DNA of 64,000 bases, taken from the NCBI GenBank assembly GCA_022826485.1, contig JAJDUU010000035.1, forward strand, positions 62,001-126,000. Direction: 5' to 3'. The notes below the pieces were generated by a model. That model was not told the origin of the DNA, did not search any database, and was given only the letters and a program-made list of their open reading frames with translations. Shown here one piece after another: positions 19,303 to 28,195 of this stretch; the first letter of the stretch is position 1, and every line of letters begins with the position of its first letter. Both the position numbers and the translations under genes were made by a program. This DNA comes from Chloroflexota bacterium (GTDB taxonomy: Bacteria > Chloroflexota > UBA11872).

Positions 19303-19860
19303 ATGACGGTCCGTGAGATAGACGAACAGGTCGAGGCAGCGGCCGACGGCGGCATCGAGGCGACCGAGGCCCTGAGGGAGACGGCGCGCCAACTCATGGT
19401 GCTCGGCCGGCGCACGGGGCGGATTGCGATGCGATTCGCCGCCGCGTATGCGGACGAGCTGGAGCTCACCATGCCGCAGCACCAGGCGCTGCGCGCGCTG
19501 CGTCACCGCAGCTGCCGCATGACCGATCTGGGCGGACGGCTGATGGTGAGCAAGCAGTGGGCCTCGCAGAGTGTGGACTCGTTGGTCCGCGCGGGCCTGG
19601 CGACGCGGGCGGAGGATCCCGACGACCGCCGGCACGCGGTGGTGAGCGCCACGCCGCAGGGCCTGGAGGCGCTGGAGTCCCACGAGCAGGCCCTCGCCAC
19701 GTTCCTGGCGGGGGCGCTGGACGGCATGCCCGCCGAGGCGCTCGAGCGCCTCGATGAGGCGTTGACCGAGTTGAACGCGCACATGGCCCGGCGCCGCGAC
19801 GAAGGCTATTTCCGCTCGCTGCGGGAGGCGGGCGCGCGTGAATCTGGAGACAAGACATGA
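19303..19860 (+). CDS. MarR-family transcriptional regulator
   Basis: LTMPQHQALRALRHRSCRMTDLGGRLMVSKQWASQSVDSLVRAGLATRAEDPDDRRHAVVSATPQG; first ATG after promoter at 19303 (track start 19282 lies inside promoter). Confidence 0.88.
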   Translation: MTVREIDEQVEAAADGGIEATEALRETARQLMVLGRRTGRIAMRFAAAYADELELTMPQHQALRALRHRSCRMTDLGGRLMVSKQWASQSVDSLVRAGLATRAEDPDDRRHAVVSATPQGLEALESHEQALATFLAGALDGMPAEALERLDEALTELNAHMARRRDEGYFRSLREAGARESGDKT

Positions 19861-21881
19861 CTGACGGAGCACCCGGACCATCCGAGGGCCGACGTCGCGG
19901 CTCTCGCGGTAGGCGACGTGGCGGACCTGATGGCCGCGGGCGACGCGGCCGCCGTGGCCGAGACGGCCCGCCCGGATTCTCCCCCGGGGATGGGCCGAGC
20001 CGTGCGAGAGGCGGCGGTCCCCCGGGGCCGCCGGACGGGCAGCCGCCCATGGGCGGACCGGGCGGGATGCAGCGTGAGCCGCGCATGGCGCTGGGGTCGA
20101 GCAAGCAAGTCTTGCGACGTCTGGCCGCCTACGCGCTGCCGCATTGGCGGCTGGCGGCGGGGACGTTCGTCGTCACCCTGGTGGCCACGGCGGCGGACCT
20201 GGCGATCCCGTGGGTGCTGAAGGAGGTGATCGACACCGGGCTCAAGGAGAGAGTGATCGCCACGCTGATCGTGCTGGCGGCGGTAGTCGTGGCGCTGACG
20301 GCCGTGAAGGGCACGGCGCAGTTCGGGCGCCAGTTCGCGTCCGAGTGGCTGGGCCAGCGAGTGGTGTTCACCATGCGCAATCAGCTCTATCGGCACGTGC
20401 AGAGCCTGTCGTTCGGCTATCACGACCGCGCGCGCACGGGCGAGCTGATGGCCCGCACGACCAGCGACGTCGAGCGGGTGCGCCGCTTCGTGTCCATGGG
20501 GGCGTTCCAGCTCGTGCAAATCGCGCTGCTGATCCCGGGCATCGCCGTGGTGATGCTGGTCATCGACTGGCAACTGGCGCTGCTGGCGCTGGTGACGGTG
20601 CCGGTGATGGCGTGGATGGCGACGGGATTTGCGCGGCGCATTCGCCCGCTGTTCCAGGCGGTGCAAGAGGCGTGGGCCGACTTGAACGCGACGGTGCAGG
20701 AAAACCTGGCGGGCGCGCGCGTGGTGCGGGCCTTCGCGCAGGAGGGAATGCAGCGGGCGAAATTCGAGCCGGTGAACAAGGAGGTCACCGACCGCAACGT
20801 GGAGGTCATGCGGCTGTTCGCCATGCGAATGCCGCTGTTCACGGCCGTGCTGGGGCTGGGGCAGGTGGCGGTGCTGTGGTACGGCGGCTGGAAGGTGATC
20901 GAGGGCCAGGCGACGATCGGTGCGCTGGTGGCCTTCAACACCTATCTGCTGTTGCTGATGATGCCGGTGCGGATGCTGGGCATGACCGTCAACAGCTTTG
21001 CCCGCGCCGTGGCGTCCGGCACGCGCATCTTCGAGGTGCTGGACGAGCACTCGGAGGTGCAGGAGACCGCGGACGCCGTGGCGATCGACGACGTGCGCGG
21101 CGAGCTGCAATTCGACGGCGTGTCGTTCGAGTACGAGGGCCAGCAGGTCTTGAACGACCTGTCGTTCCGGGTGCGGCCCGGTGAGGCGCTCGGCATCGTG
21201 GGCGGCACCGGCTCGGGCAAGAGCACCATCATCAATCTGTTGCCGCGGTTCTACGACCCGTCGTCCGGCCGCGTGCTGGTGGACGACGTGGACGTGCGGC
21301 AGGCGCGGCTCGCCTCGCTGCGCGGGCAGATCGGCATCGTGCATCAGGAGCCCTTCGTCTTCGCGACCAGCATTCGCGAGAACATTGCCTACGGACGACC
21401 CGGGGCGACCGACGAGCAGGTCGAGGCCGCGGCCCGCGCCGCGCAGATTCACGAATTCATCGCGGGCCTGCCCCAGGGATACGAGACCTCCGTGGGCGAG
21501 CGCGGCGTGACGCTTTCGGGCGGACAGAAGCAACGGATCGCGATTGCCCGCGCGCTGCTGCTCGACCCGCGCATCCTGGTGCTCGACGAGTCGACTTCGA
21601 GCGTCGACACGTGGACGGAGCGAGCCATCCAGGAGGCCCTCACGGAGGCGCAGCGGGGACGCACCACGCTGATCATCAGCCAACGCATCAGAAGCGTGCG
21701 CGACGCCGCCGAGATCATCGTGCTGGAACAGGGACGCATCGTGCAGCGCGGGCGGCATGAGGAGCTGATCGAGCAGGAAGGGCTCTACCGCGACATGTGG
21801 CTCACGCAGGAGGCCGAGGCCGAGGAGCTGCGTGAGGCCCAAGCGGCGCCCGCCGGCCCGACACAGGGAGGGGCGGTCTAA
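19857..21881 (+). CDS. ABC exporter half-transporter (TMD-NBD) with R/G-rich N-terminal extension
   Basis: GIVGGTGSGKSTIINLLPRFYDP, LSGGQKQRIAIARALLLDPRILVLDESTSSVD; N-term RRRGSRGRRRGGPDGRGRRGRRG. Confidence 0.93.
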   Translation: MTDGAPGPSEGRRRGSRGRRRGGPDGRGRRGRRGRDGPPGFSPGDGPSRARGGGPPGPPDGQPPMGGPGGMQREPRMALGSSKQVLRRLAAYALPHWRLAAGTFVVTLVATAADLAIPWVLKEVIDTGLKERVIATLIVLAAVVVALTAVKGTAQFGRQFASEWLGQRVVFTMRNQLYRHVQSLSFGYHDRARTGELMARTTSDVERVRRFVSMGAFQLVQIALLIPGIAVVMLVIDWQLALLALVTVPVMAWMATGFARRIRPLFQAVQEAWADLNATVQENLAGARVVRAFAQEGMQRAKFEPVNKEVTDRNVEVMRLFAMRMPLFTAVLGLGQVAVLWYGGWKVIEGQATIGALVAFNTYLLLLMMPVRMLGMTVNSFARAVASGTRIFEVLDEHSEVQETADAVAIDDVRGELQFDGVSFEYEGQQVLNDLSFRVRPGEALGIVGGTGSGKSTIINLLPRFYDPSSGRVLVDDVDVRQARLASLRGQIGIVHQEPFVFATSIRENIAYGRPGATDEQVEAAARAAQIHEFIAGLPQGYETSVGERGVTLSGGQKQRIAIARALLLDPRILVLDESTSSVDTWTERAIQEALTEAQRGRTTLIISQRIRSVRDAAEIIVLEQGRIVQRGRHEELIEQEGLYRDMWLTQEAEAEELREAQAAPAGPTQGGAV

Positions 21882-23809
21882 TGGGCATGGCGGGACGCAT
21901 GATGCTGGGGGGCATGGGCGACGACGCCAGGGCCTACGACCACCGGATCGCGCGGCGGCTGCTGGCGTATCTGGCGCCGCACCGGCGGCAGCTGGCGGTG
22001 GTGCTGGTGCTGGTGGTGCTGGCGGCGGGGGCGGCGAACGCGGGTCCGCTGCTGCTGAAGATCGGCATCGACGACGCAATCTGCGGCGGGGTGCAGGAAG
22101 AGGCGCGGCAGCCGGCGCAACAGCAGACGGAGCCGCAGGCGGGGCCGGCGGAGCCGATATGCGATACGACCCAGAGCAACGGCGGCCTGCTGGCGATCGT
22201 CGGGATCGTCTACATCGGGACGCTGGGCCTGATGTGGGCGCTCAACTACTTCCAGGTGCTGCTGACGGCGGCCATTGGGCAGGCGAGCCTGCGGCAGCTG
22301 CGCAACGACATGTTCGCCAAGCTGCAGCGGCTGTCGCTCTCCTATTTCAGCCGGCACCCGCTGGGCGCAGTGATGTCGCGCATCACCAACGACGTGGACG
22401 TGATCAGCGAGTTCGTGACGCTGGGCGTGACGTCGCTGGTGGGCGACGTGGTGATGCTGGTGATCATCGTGGGGATGATGTTCGGGCTGGACTGGCGGCT
22501 GGCGCTCGTGTCCCTGTCGGTGATGCCGCTGATGTGGCTGGCGAGCCGGGTGTTCAGCAACTGGGCGCGAAACGCGTTCCGGCAGGTGCGCTCGACCGTG
22601 GGCAACGTCTACGGCAACTTGCAGGAGAGCATCGACGGCGTGCGCACGGCGCAATCGTTTGTGCGCGAGGACCGCAACGCCGCGGCGTTCGAGCAGACCA
22701 ACCGGCAGAACGTGGACGCCAGCGTGCGCGCCGGCGCGATCGTGTCGGCGTTCATTCCCGTGGTGGACACGATCTCGGCGTTGGCGACGGCGCTGGTGAT
22801 CGTGGTGGGCGGGATGTTCGTGATTGACGGCGAGATGGGCATCGGAACGCTGGTGGCGTTCATTGCGCTGATCGCGCGCTTCTTCACGCCCATCCAGCAA
22901 CTGACGCGGTTCTACAACCAGCTCCAGTCCACCATGGCGGCCGGAGAGAAGATTTTCGAGCTGATGGACGAGCCGCTGGATGTCGAAGATGAGTCCGATG
23001 CGCGCGCGCTGCCGCAGATCCAGGGGCGCGTGGAGTTCGACAACGTGACCTTTGGCTACAACGGCACGAACGTGCTGCACGACATCTCGTTCGACGTGGC
23101 GCCCGGGCAGCGCGTGGCCCTGGTGGGGCCGACCGGCGCCGGCAAGACGACGACGGTGAACCTGCTGGCCCGCTTCTACGAGGCGCGCCGCGGCCAGGTC
23201 CGCATCGACGGCGTGCCGCTGGACTCGGTGACCCAGGACTCGCTGCGTGGACAGATGGGCATCGTGCCGCAGGACAGCTATCTGTTCTCGGGCACGATCC
23301 GCGAGAACATCGCCTTCGCGCGGCCCTACGCCACCGATGAAGAGGTCGCGCAAGCGGCGGAGGCGGTGGGAGCGCATGAGTTCATCCAGCGGCTGCCGGA
23401 GGGCTATGACACCGACGTGCGCGAGCGCGGGGCGCGGCTCTCGGTGGGACAGCGACAGCTCATCTGCTTCGCGCGGGCGCTGCTGGCGGACCCGCGGCTG
23501 CTGATTCTGGACGAGGCCACGTCAAGCGTGGACGCCCACACCGAGCAGATCATCCAGCGCGGCCTCGACCGGCTGATGGACGGGCGCACGTCGTTCGTCA
23601 TCGCGCACCGGCTGGCCACGGTGCGGGGCGCGGACCTGATCCTGGTGTTCCAGGATGGGCAGATCGTGGAGCGCGGCGGGCACGACGAGTTGCTGGAAGC
23701 CGGCGGGCTCTACTACCAGCTCTACACCACCGGCTTCCCCGGCGACGAGACGCCGGAGCAAACGACGGCCACGGAGAGCATGGTCCTCAACCGCCGGATG
23801 TGGATGTAG
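21881..23809 (+). CDS. ABC exporter half-transporter (TMD-NBD)
   Basis: ALVGPTGAGKTTTVNLLARFYEA, LSVGQRQLICFARALLADPRLLILDEATSSVD. Confidence 0.94.
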   Translation: MGMAGRMMLGGMGDDARAYDHRIARRLLAYLAPHRRQLAVVLVLVVLAAGAANAGPLLLKIGIDDAICGGVQEEARQPAQQQTEPQAGPAEPICDTTQSNGGLLAIVGIVYIGTLGLMWALNYFQVLLTAAIGQASLRQLRNDMFAKLQRLSLSYFSRHPLGAVMSRITNDVDVISEFVTLGVTSLVGDVVMLVIIVGMMFGLDWRLALVSLSVMPLMWLASRVFSNWARNAFRQVRSTVGNVYGNLQESIDGVRTAQSFVREDRNAAAFEQTNRQNVDASVRAGAIVSAFIPVVDTISALATALVIVVGGMFVIDGEMGIGTLVAFIALIARFFTPIQQLTRFYNQLQSTMAAGEKIFELMDEPLDVEDESDARALPQIQGRVEFDNVTFGYNGTNVLHDISFDVAPGQRVALVGPTGAGKTTTVNLLARFYEARRGQVRIDGVPLDSVTQDSLRGQMGIVPQDSYLFSGTIRENIAFARPYATDEEVAQAAEAVGAHEFIQRLPEGYDTDVRERGARLSVGQRQLICFARALLADPRLLILDEATSSVDAHTEQIIQRGLDRLMDGRTSFVIAHRLATVRGADLILVFQDGQIVERGGHDELLEAGGLYYQLYTTGFPGDETPEQTTATESMVLNRRMWM

Positions 23810-24363
23810 GCAGCGCGGTGCGGCTGCGTCCGGCCACGGTGGCGGACGCCGCGGGCATCGCCGAAGTCCACGTGCGCGCGTGGCAGACCGCGTTTCGCGG
23901 GATCGTCTCGGACGATCGGCTGGACGCGATGCGGATCGAGCGGGGAGTCAACCGCTTTCGCCAGAAACTGGCGCCGGCGCAGTCCGCCAACCAACGATTT
24001 GTCGTCGCGGAGTCGGGTGACACGGTGCTCGGATTCGTGGGCTTCGGGACCACGCGCGACGAGGACGTGGACCCGACGCGAACGGCCGAGGTGCGGGGGC
24101 TCTACGTGCACCCCGAGCACTGGCGGCGCGGCGTGGGCCGACGGTTGCTGCACGCCGCCGTCGCCGAGCTGGCCACCGACGGCTTCGAGACCGTGACGCT
24201 CTGGACGCTGGCCGACAGCGAGGCGTCGCGGGCGTTCTACGAGGCGCAGGGATGGCGCACCGACGGGGCAGTCAGGGCGTGGGAGGACTGGGACGGCGTG
24301 CCGCGCGTGCGCTATCGAATGACGTTGCCGACGGCTGGTTCGGGATCAGACCCAGGTTCGTAA
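23800..24363 (+). CDS. GNAT-family N-acetyltransferase
   Basis: VRLRPATVADAAGIAEVHVRAWQTAFRGIV, VRGLYVHPEHWRRGVGRRLLHAAV. Confidence 0.9.
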   Translation: MDVGSAVRLRPATVADAAGIAEVHVRAWQTAFRGIVSDDRLDAMRIERGVNRFRQKLAPAQSANQRFVVAESGDTVLGFVGFGTTRDEDVDPTRTAEVRGLYVHPEHWRRGVGRRLLHAAVAELATDGFETVTLWTLADSEASRAFYEAQGWRTDGAVRAWEDWDGVPRVRYRMTLPTAGSGSDPGS

Positions 24364-24418
24364 CGGCCGCAGGGCGACGATTCTCGGTGCGGGACGGGCG
24401 CCGCCAAGCGGCTGCGCG

Positions 24419-24700
24419 TTAGGCTGCCGGCTCTTTGTCGCGCGGGTCGCGGCGGCCGTTCATGCCCGCGAACAGGCCTTCGATGACGCCTTCAATTCGC
24501 GCCACGCGCTCGCTGAGTTCGGCAATTCGGACTTCAAGGGCCTTGAAGCGAGTCTCAAAGCGGTTTTCCAGGGATTCGAAGCGAGCTTCGAACCGGTCTT
24601 CCAGCCGGTCGATGCGGGCATTGATACGGGCCGTGACGGCCAAGGTGAGGCCGCCAAGCGCCGCGCCGACGCTCAGAATCCCAATCAACTCCGGGGTCAT
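24419..24700 (-). CDS. Small TM plus coiled-coil protein with 11-residue repeats
   Basis: MTPELIGILSVGAALGGLTLAVTARINARIDRLEDRFEARFESLENRFETRFKALEVRIAELSERVARIEGV. Confidence 0.65.
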   Translation of the reverse strand: MTPELIGILSVGAALGGLTLAVTARINARIDRLEDRFEARFESLENRFETRFKALEVRIAELSERVARIEGVIEGLFAGMNGRRDPRDKEPAA

Positions 24701-24774
24701 GCGCGGGTCCTTCGGCAGGCCGCAGACGGCGGCCTGTGGCGAACAACTATAGCGCCAGCGGCGGGGCGCACTCG

Positions 24775-25236
24775 CTATTCGGCCGCCACCGGCGCGCGGA
24801 GGTCGAGCTCGACCGTGATGCCGTCGGGATCGCGCAGGTAGAGCGTGCCGGTGCCTTCGAACTCGCCGGCCGTCTGCCAGACGGGCGCTTCGCGGTGGAA
24901 CGACGCCCCGAGGTCCTTCAGCCGCGCGACGGCCGCGTCCCAGTCGTCCACGCTCAGGCACAGGTGCGCGTTGCCGGCGTTGTAGGTCTCGAGATCGACG
25001 CGGCCCGGCGGCGGCTCGTAGTAGCGCAGCAGCTCCAGCTCGACCTCGGTGCCCGGCAGCCGGAACAGCGCGATCTCCAGGCTGCAGTCGGGGTAGCCGA
25101 TGATGTCGCTGATATAGGGCTCGTCGTAGCGGCGGCGGAAATGGGGGCCCTCGCCGAGCAGCGCACTGTAGAACGCGACGGATCGGTCCAGGTCCGCCAC
25201 GGTGAATCCCACGTGAACCACCTTCGTCACACCCAT
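24775..25236 (-). CDS. VOC/glyoxalase-family protein
   Basis: VVHVGFTVADLDRSVAFYSALLGEGPHFRR, LYLRDPDGITVELDL. Confidence 0.9.
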   Translation of the reverse strand: MGVTKVVHVGFTVADLDRSVAFYSALLGEGPHFRRRYDEPYISDIIGYPDCSLEIALFRLPGTEVELELLRYYEPPPGRVDLETYNAGNAHLCLSVDDWDAAVARLKDLGASFHREAPVWQTAGEFEGTGTLYLRDPDGITVELDLRAPVAAE

Positions 25237-25249
25237 GCGAACTGCCTCC

Positions 25250-26902
25250 TTAGTTTCGGTAGCGCACGTGCGCTTCGAGCTTCTCGATCTGGACGGGCTG
25301 CGGGCCGGGCGTGCCGCGGGCGAGCCGCACGCCGACCAGATTCTCCCCCACCGCGAACTGATTCGGCTGGGCCGGATAGACCAGCCAGCCGTCTTCGATG
25401 GTGGGCGGTCCCAGCCGGAGATTGTTGAGCCGGACCTCGACGCGGTTGGCGATGGCGCGGGCCGGGGGATCGTTCATCAGGCTGCGATCGGGGTGGCCGA
25501 TCTGGGCGATCTCCACGGGATCGAGGCGCTCGTCGGCGGGGAGCGCGTCGGCGGCCGGGTCGGAGAGCAGCACGCGCACGTCCACGCTTGAGAGGTGCTC
25601 GGCGTCGCGCCCCAGGTCGTCCGCCACGTAGAGCGTCAGCAGCGTGTCGGCGGCACCGTCCCAGGCCAGCGGGGCGGGCAGCGGCGCGAACATGTTGGAG
25701 TTGAAATACATGTTGCGCGGCGTGTACCAGCCTTCCGGGTTGGGGATGACGATGGGGCCGTGGCCGCCGCCGCGCCGCTGGACGACGAAGGTCTTGTCCT
25801 TGCGATGGAAGCCGCTGGGATCCGCCAGCTCGACGTAGGCCCGGTATTGCGCCTCAGCCGCCGGCCAGTTCAGCGCTTTCAGTCCGATGCGCTCGGCCGA
25901 CTCCAGCGAGCTGTGCTCCCAGTTGAAGGTCTGCACGCCGTCCGCGCCCTGGTGGAACCAATTGGCGAACACGCCGCGGAACACCTCGATCGGGGGCCAC
26001 ATGTAGCCGTCGGACGAGTGGTGGTCGTCGATGGCCGGGTAGAGCTTGATCGGCGTGCCGGCCGTGATGCGCCGAAACGCGGCGACATCCACGTCGAACG
26101 AGCGGCAGCCGATGACCATCAGGTCCACGAGCAGTTCGCGCGCCCAGGTCTCGATGTCGATGCCGTCGAAGTGGCAGCCCATCAGGTTCTCGGGCACCCG
26201 CACCGCCAGCAGCAGGGGCCGGCCGCGGGCCTCGGCGACGTCCAGCGTCATGCGGCGCACCTTGCGCATGAACGTCGTGAGCCGGTCCCGCAGCTCCCAC
26301 TGCCGCCCCCACGGCAGCACCAGCGGGATGCGCGCGAAGTCGAGCGTGATGCCGTCGTAGTCGTAGTCCTCGGCGACCTCGCGCAGGATGCCGAGCTTGT
26401 AGTCGTGGACCTCGTCGAGGGCGAAGTTCCAATAGCCGTTGGCGTTCCAGGCGGTCATGAGCAGCTCCGGGTGCTGCTCCTTCATGGGAATCGGGCTGAC
26501 GGGGCCGAGGTCGTTGTCGGAGCCGTTGATGCGGTAGAGGTAGAAGTTTTCGAGGCCGCGCTGCCGGGACGCCTCCAGGAAGATCTGCATGATGTTGACG
26601 CCGTCGTCGGCCCAGCGGCGGAAGCCGGGCGCGTCGATCAGGACCTGGGTGCGGCTGGGAAAGGGCGCCTGATGCCCCTCGTTCCAGTCCCACCACATGC
26701 TGTCGAGGCGCACGGCAGGGTCGTCGGCCCACTCGAACTTGAACGCGAGCAGGTCGTCGATGTCCTTGATCGGGAAGTTGGCCCCGTCGCCCATGATCAC
26801 GTCGAAGTGGACCACGATGCGCCGCCGCCGCTCGATGGCGGCCAGGTGGTCGGCGGACAGCTCGATGCGCGCCGAGTCGGGCGACGTGAGCGGCTCAGCC
26901 AT
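25250..26902 (-). CDS. Glycoside-hydrolase-like TIM-barrel protein
   Basis: YDGITLDFARIPLVLPWGR, LLLAVRVPENLMGCHFDGIDIETWARELLVDLMVIGCRS, GADGVQTFNWEH. Confidence 0.6.
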   Translation of the reverse strand: MAEPLTSPDSARIELSADHLAAIERRRRIVVHFDVIMGDGANFPIKDIDDLLAFKFEWADDPAVRLDSMWWDWNEGHQAPFPSRTQVLIDAPGFRRWADDGVNIMQIFLEASRQRGLENFYLYRINGSDNDLGPVSPIPMKEQHPELLMTAWNANGYWNFALDEVHDYKLGILREVAEDYDYDGITLDFARIPLVLPWGRQWELRDRLTTFMRKVRRMTLDVAEARGRPLLLAVRVPENLMGCHFDGIDIETWARELLVDLMVIGCRSFDVDVAAFRRITAGTPIKLYPAIDDHHSSDGYMWPPIEVFRGVFANWFHQGADGVQTFNWEHSSLESAERIGLKALNWPAAEAQYRAYVELADPSGFHRKDKTFVVQRRGGGHGPIVIPNPEGWYTPRNMYFNSNMFAPLPAPLAWDGAADTLLTLYVADDLGRDAEHLSSVDVRVLLSDPAADALPADERLDPVEIAQIGHPDRSLMNDPPARAIANRVEVRLNNLRLGPPTIEDGWLVYPAQPNQFAVGENLVGVRLARGTPGPQPVQIEKLEAHVRYRN

Positions 26903-26981
26903 GCGGCCCTCCGACGCGGCGCGAAGCCCCCTCACGGTGCGCCGCTACGGGCCAGGCGTCAACTAGGACGTGGTGGGGGCC

Positions 26982-27392
26982 TCACTCCGGATCGCAGTAC
27001 TTGATGGGACCGCCGCGGCTCAGGGGGAGGTCGTCCGGCACCTGCCTCCCGACGTAGTAGTCCCAGACTGGGAGCTCGGCCTCTCGGCCATAGAACCCCC
27101 AGCGACCAGTGTGCGGCTCTCTGCTGGGGAAGGCCTCGCGCGAGGCCTCCAGCCATTCGTACGGGCGGTAGGCGCCGACGACCGTTTTGCCTACACGCGC
27201 CAGCACGAGCCCGTAGCGCCGCGCGCGCTCGACATTGACCTTCCAGGCGTACTGCACGGCGTGGTAGGGGTCTTCGTCCTCTTGGAATGTCCGGGCGATC
27301 GAGATGAGCAGTAGCGGCTCGCGCACCTGGAATGGTTCGGCGGGGGTCATCAGTCGCTGCTCTCGGGTGATTGCGGTGAAGTCGTAGGGCAC
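26982..27392 (-). CDS. Uncharacterised protein, possibly PUA/EVE-like fold
   Basis: 136 aa; YAWKVNVERARRYGLVLARVGKTVVGAYRPYEWLEA...GRWGFYGREAELPVWDYYVGRQVPDDL...PIKYCDPE. Confidence 0.5.
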   Translation of the reverse strand: MPYDFTAITREQRLMTPAEPFQVREPLLLISIARTFQEDEDPYHAVQYAWKVNVERARRYGLVLARVGKTVVGAYRPYEWLEASREAFPSREPHTGRWGFYGREAELPVWDYYVGRQVPDDLPLSRGGPIKYCDPE

Positions 27393-27454
27393 GCTCCGTC
27401 GTGCGCGGTCGCCAGCGTACTCGTCAACGGCCAGCCCAGGTGTTCCGCCGTCGC

Positions 27455-28045
27455 TCTCCCGTCACCCCGGCGAAGAGCCGGCCCCGTACGCGATACGGGG
27501 CCGGGGTCCAGGTTCGCACGACGCGCCGGTGACCCGGACTGGATTCCGGCCTTCGCCGGAATGACGGACGAGGGGCAGGCTTTCTTGGTCGTATCTGTGT
27601 TGCAAGTCCAGGGTGTTCAAGCCGCTGCGGCGGGCCACTCGATCCAGGACGATCCCTGGTCACCCCGGCGAAAGCCGGGGTCCAGGTCCGTACGGCGCGC
27701 CGGTGACCCGGACTGGATTCCGGCCTCCGCCGGAATGACGGACGGGCGGCAGGCGCTTCTTCGGAGGATCTGGGTTGCAAGTCGAGGGTGTTCAAGTCGC
27801 TGCGGCGGGCCACTCGACCCAAGGCAATCCCACGTCGCACCGGCGCTCCGTCGTCACCCCGCTCGTCACCCCGGCGAAGGCCGGGGTCCAGATCCGCACG
27901 ACGCGCCGGTGACCCGGACTGGATTCCGGCCTTCGCCGGAATGACGGACGAGGGGCAGGCTCTTCATAGGAATGACGGGCGCGGGGCAGGCTCTTCGCCG
28001 GAATGACGAACTGGGGCAGGCGCTTCATAGGAATGACAGTGGGGT
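27455..28045. repeat. Tandem composite repeat array (three paired inverted units plus fragments)
   Basis: GTCACCCCGGCG..CCGGGGTCCAGGTCC..CGCGCCGGTGACCCGGACTGGATTCCGGCC..GCCGGAATGACGG repeated near 27.46, 27.66 and 27.86 kb. Confidence 0.9.
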
Positions 28046-28195
28046 ATGCGAGCCCGTGGCGGCGGAATGGCGCGTGCGGCTTGGGCCGTTCGCGCTATCG
28101 GATATCCTGGCAGTCAGGCGGGAGGCGTGACTCGCGCGGCGACACGCCTGGAACCTTCCCGTGCGCCGAGCGGGACTGATCGGCGGGAGGCGACG

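Noticed and set aside
19806-22079. 757-aa minus-strand ORF
   Set aside because: Antisense to two well-supported ABC transporter genes; His/Arg-rich composition typical of high-GC shadow ORFs.
25595-27004. 469-aa plus-strand ORF
   Set aside because: Antisense to the glycoside-hydrolase-like gene.
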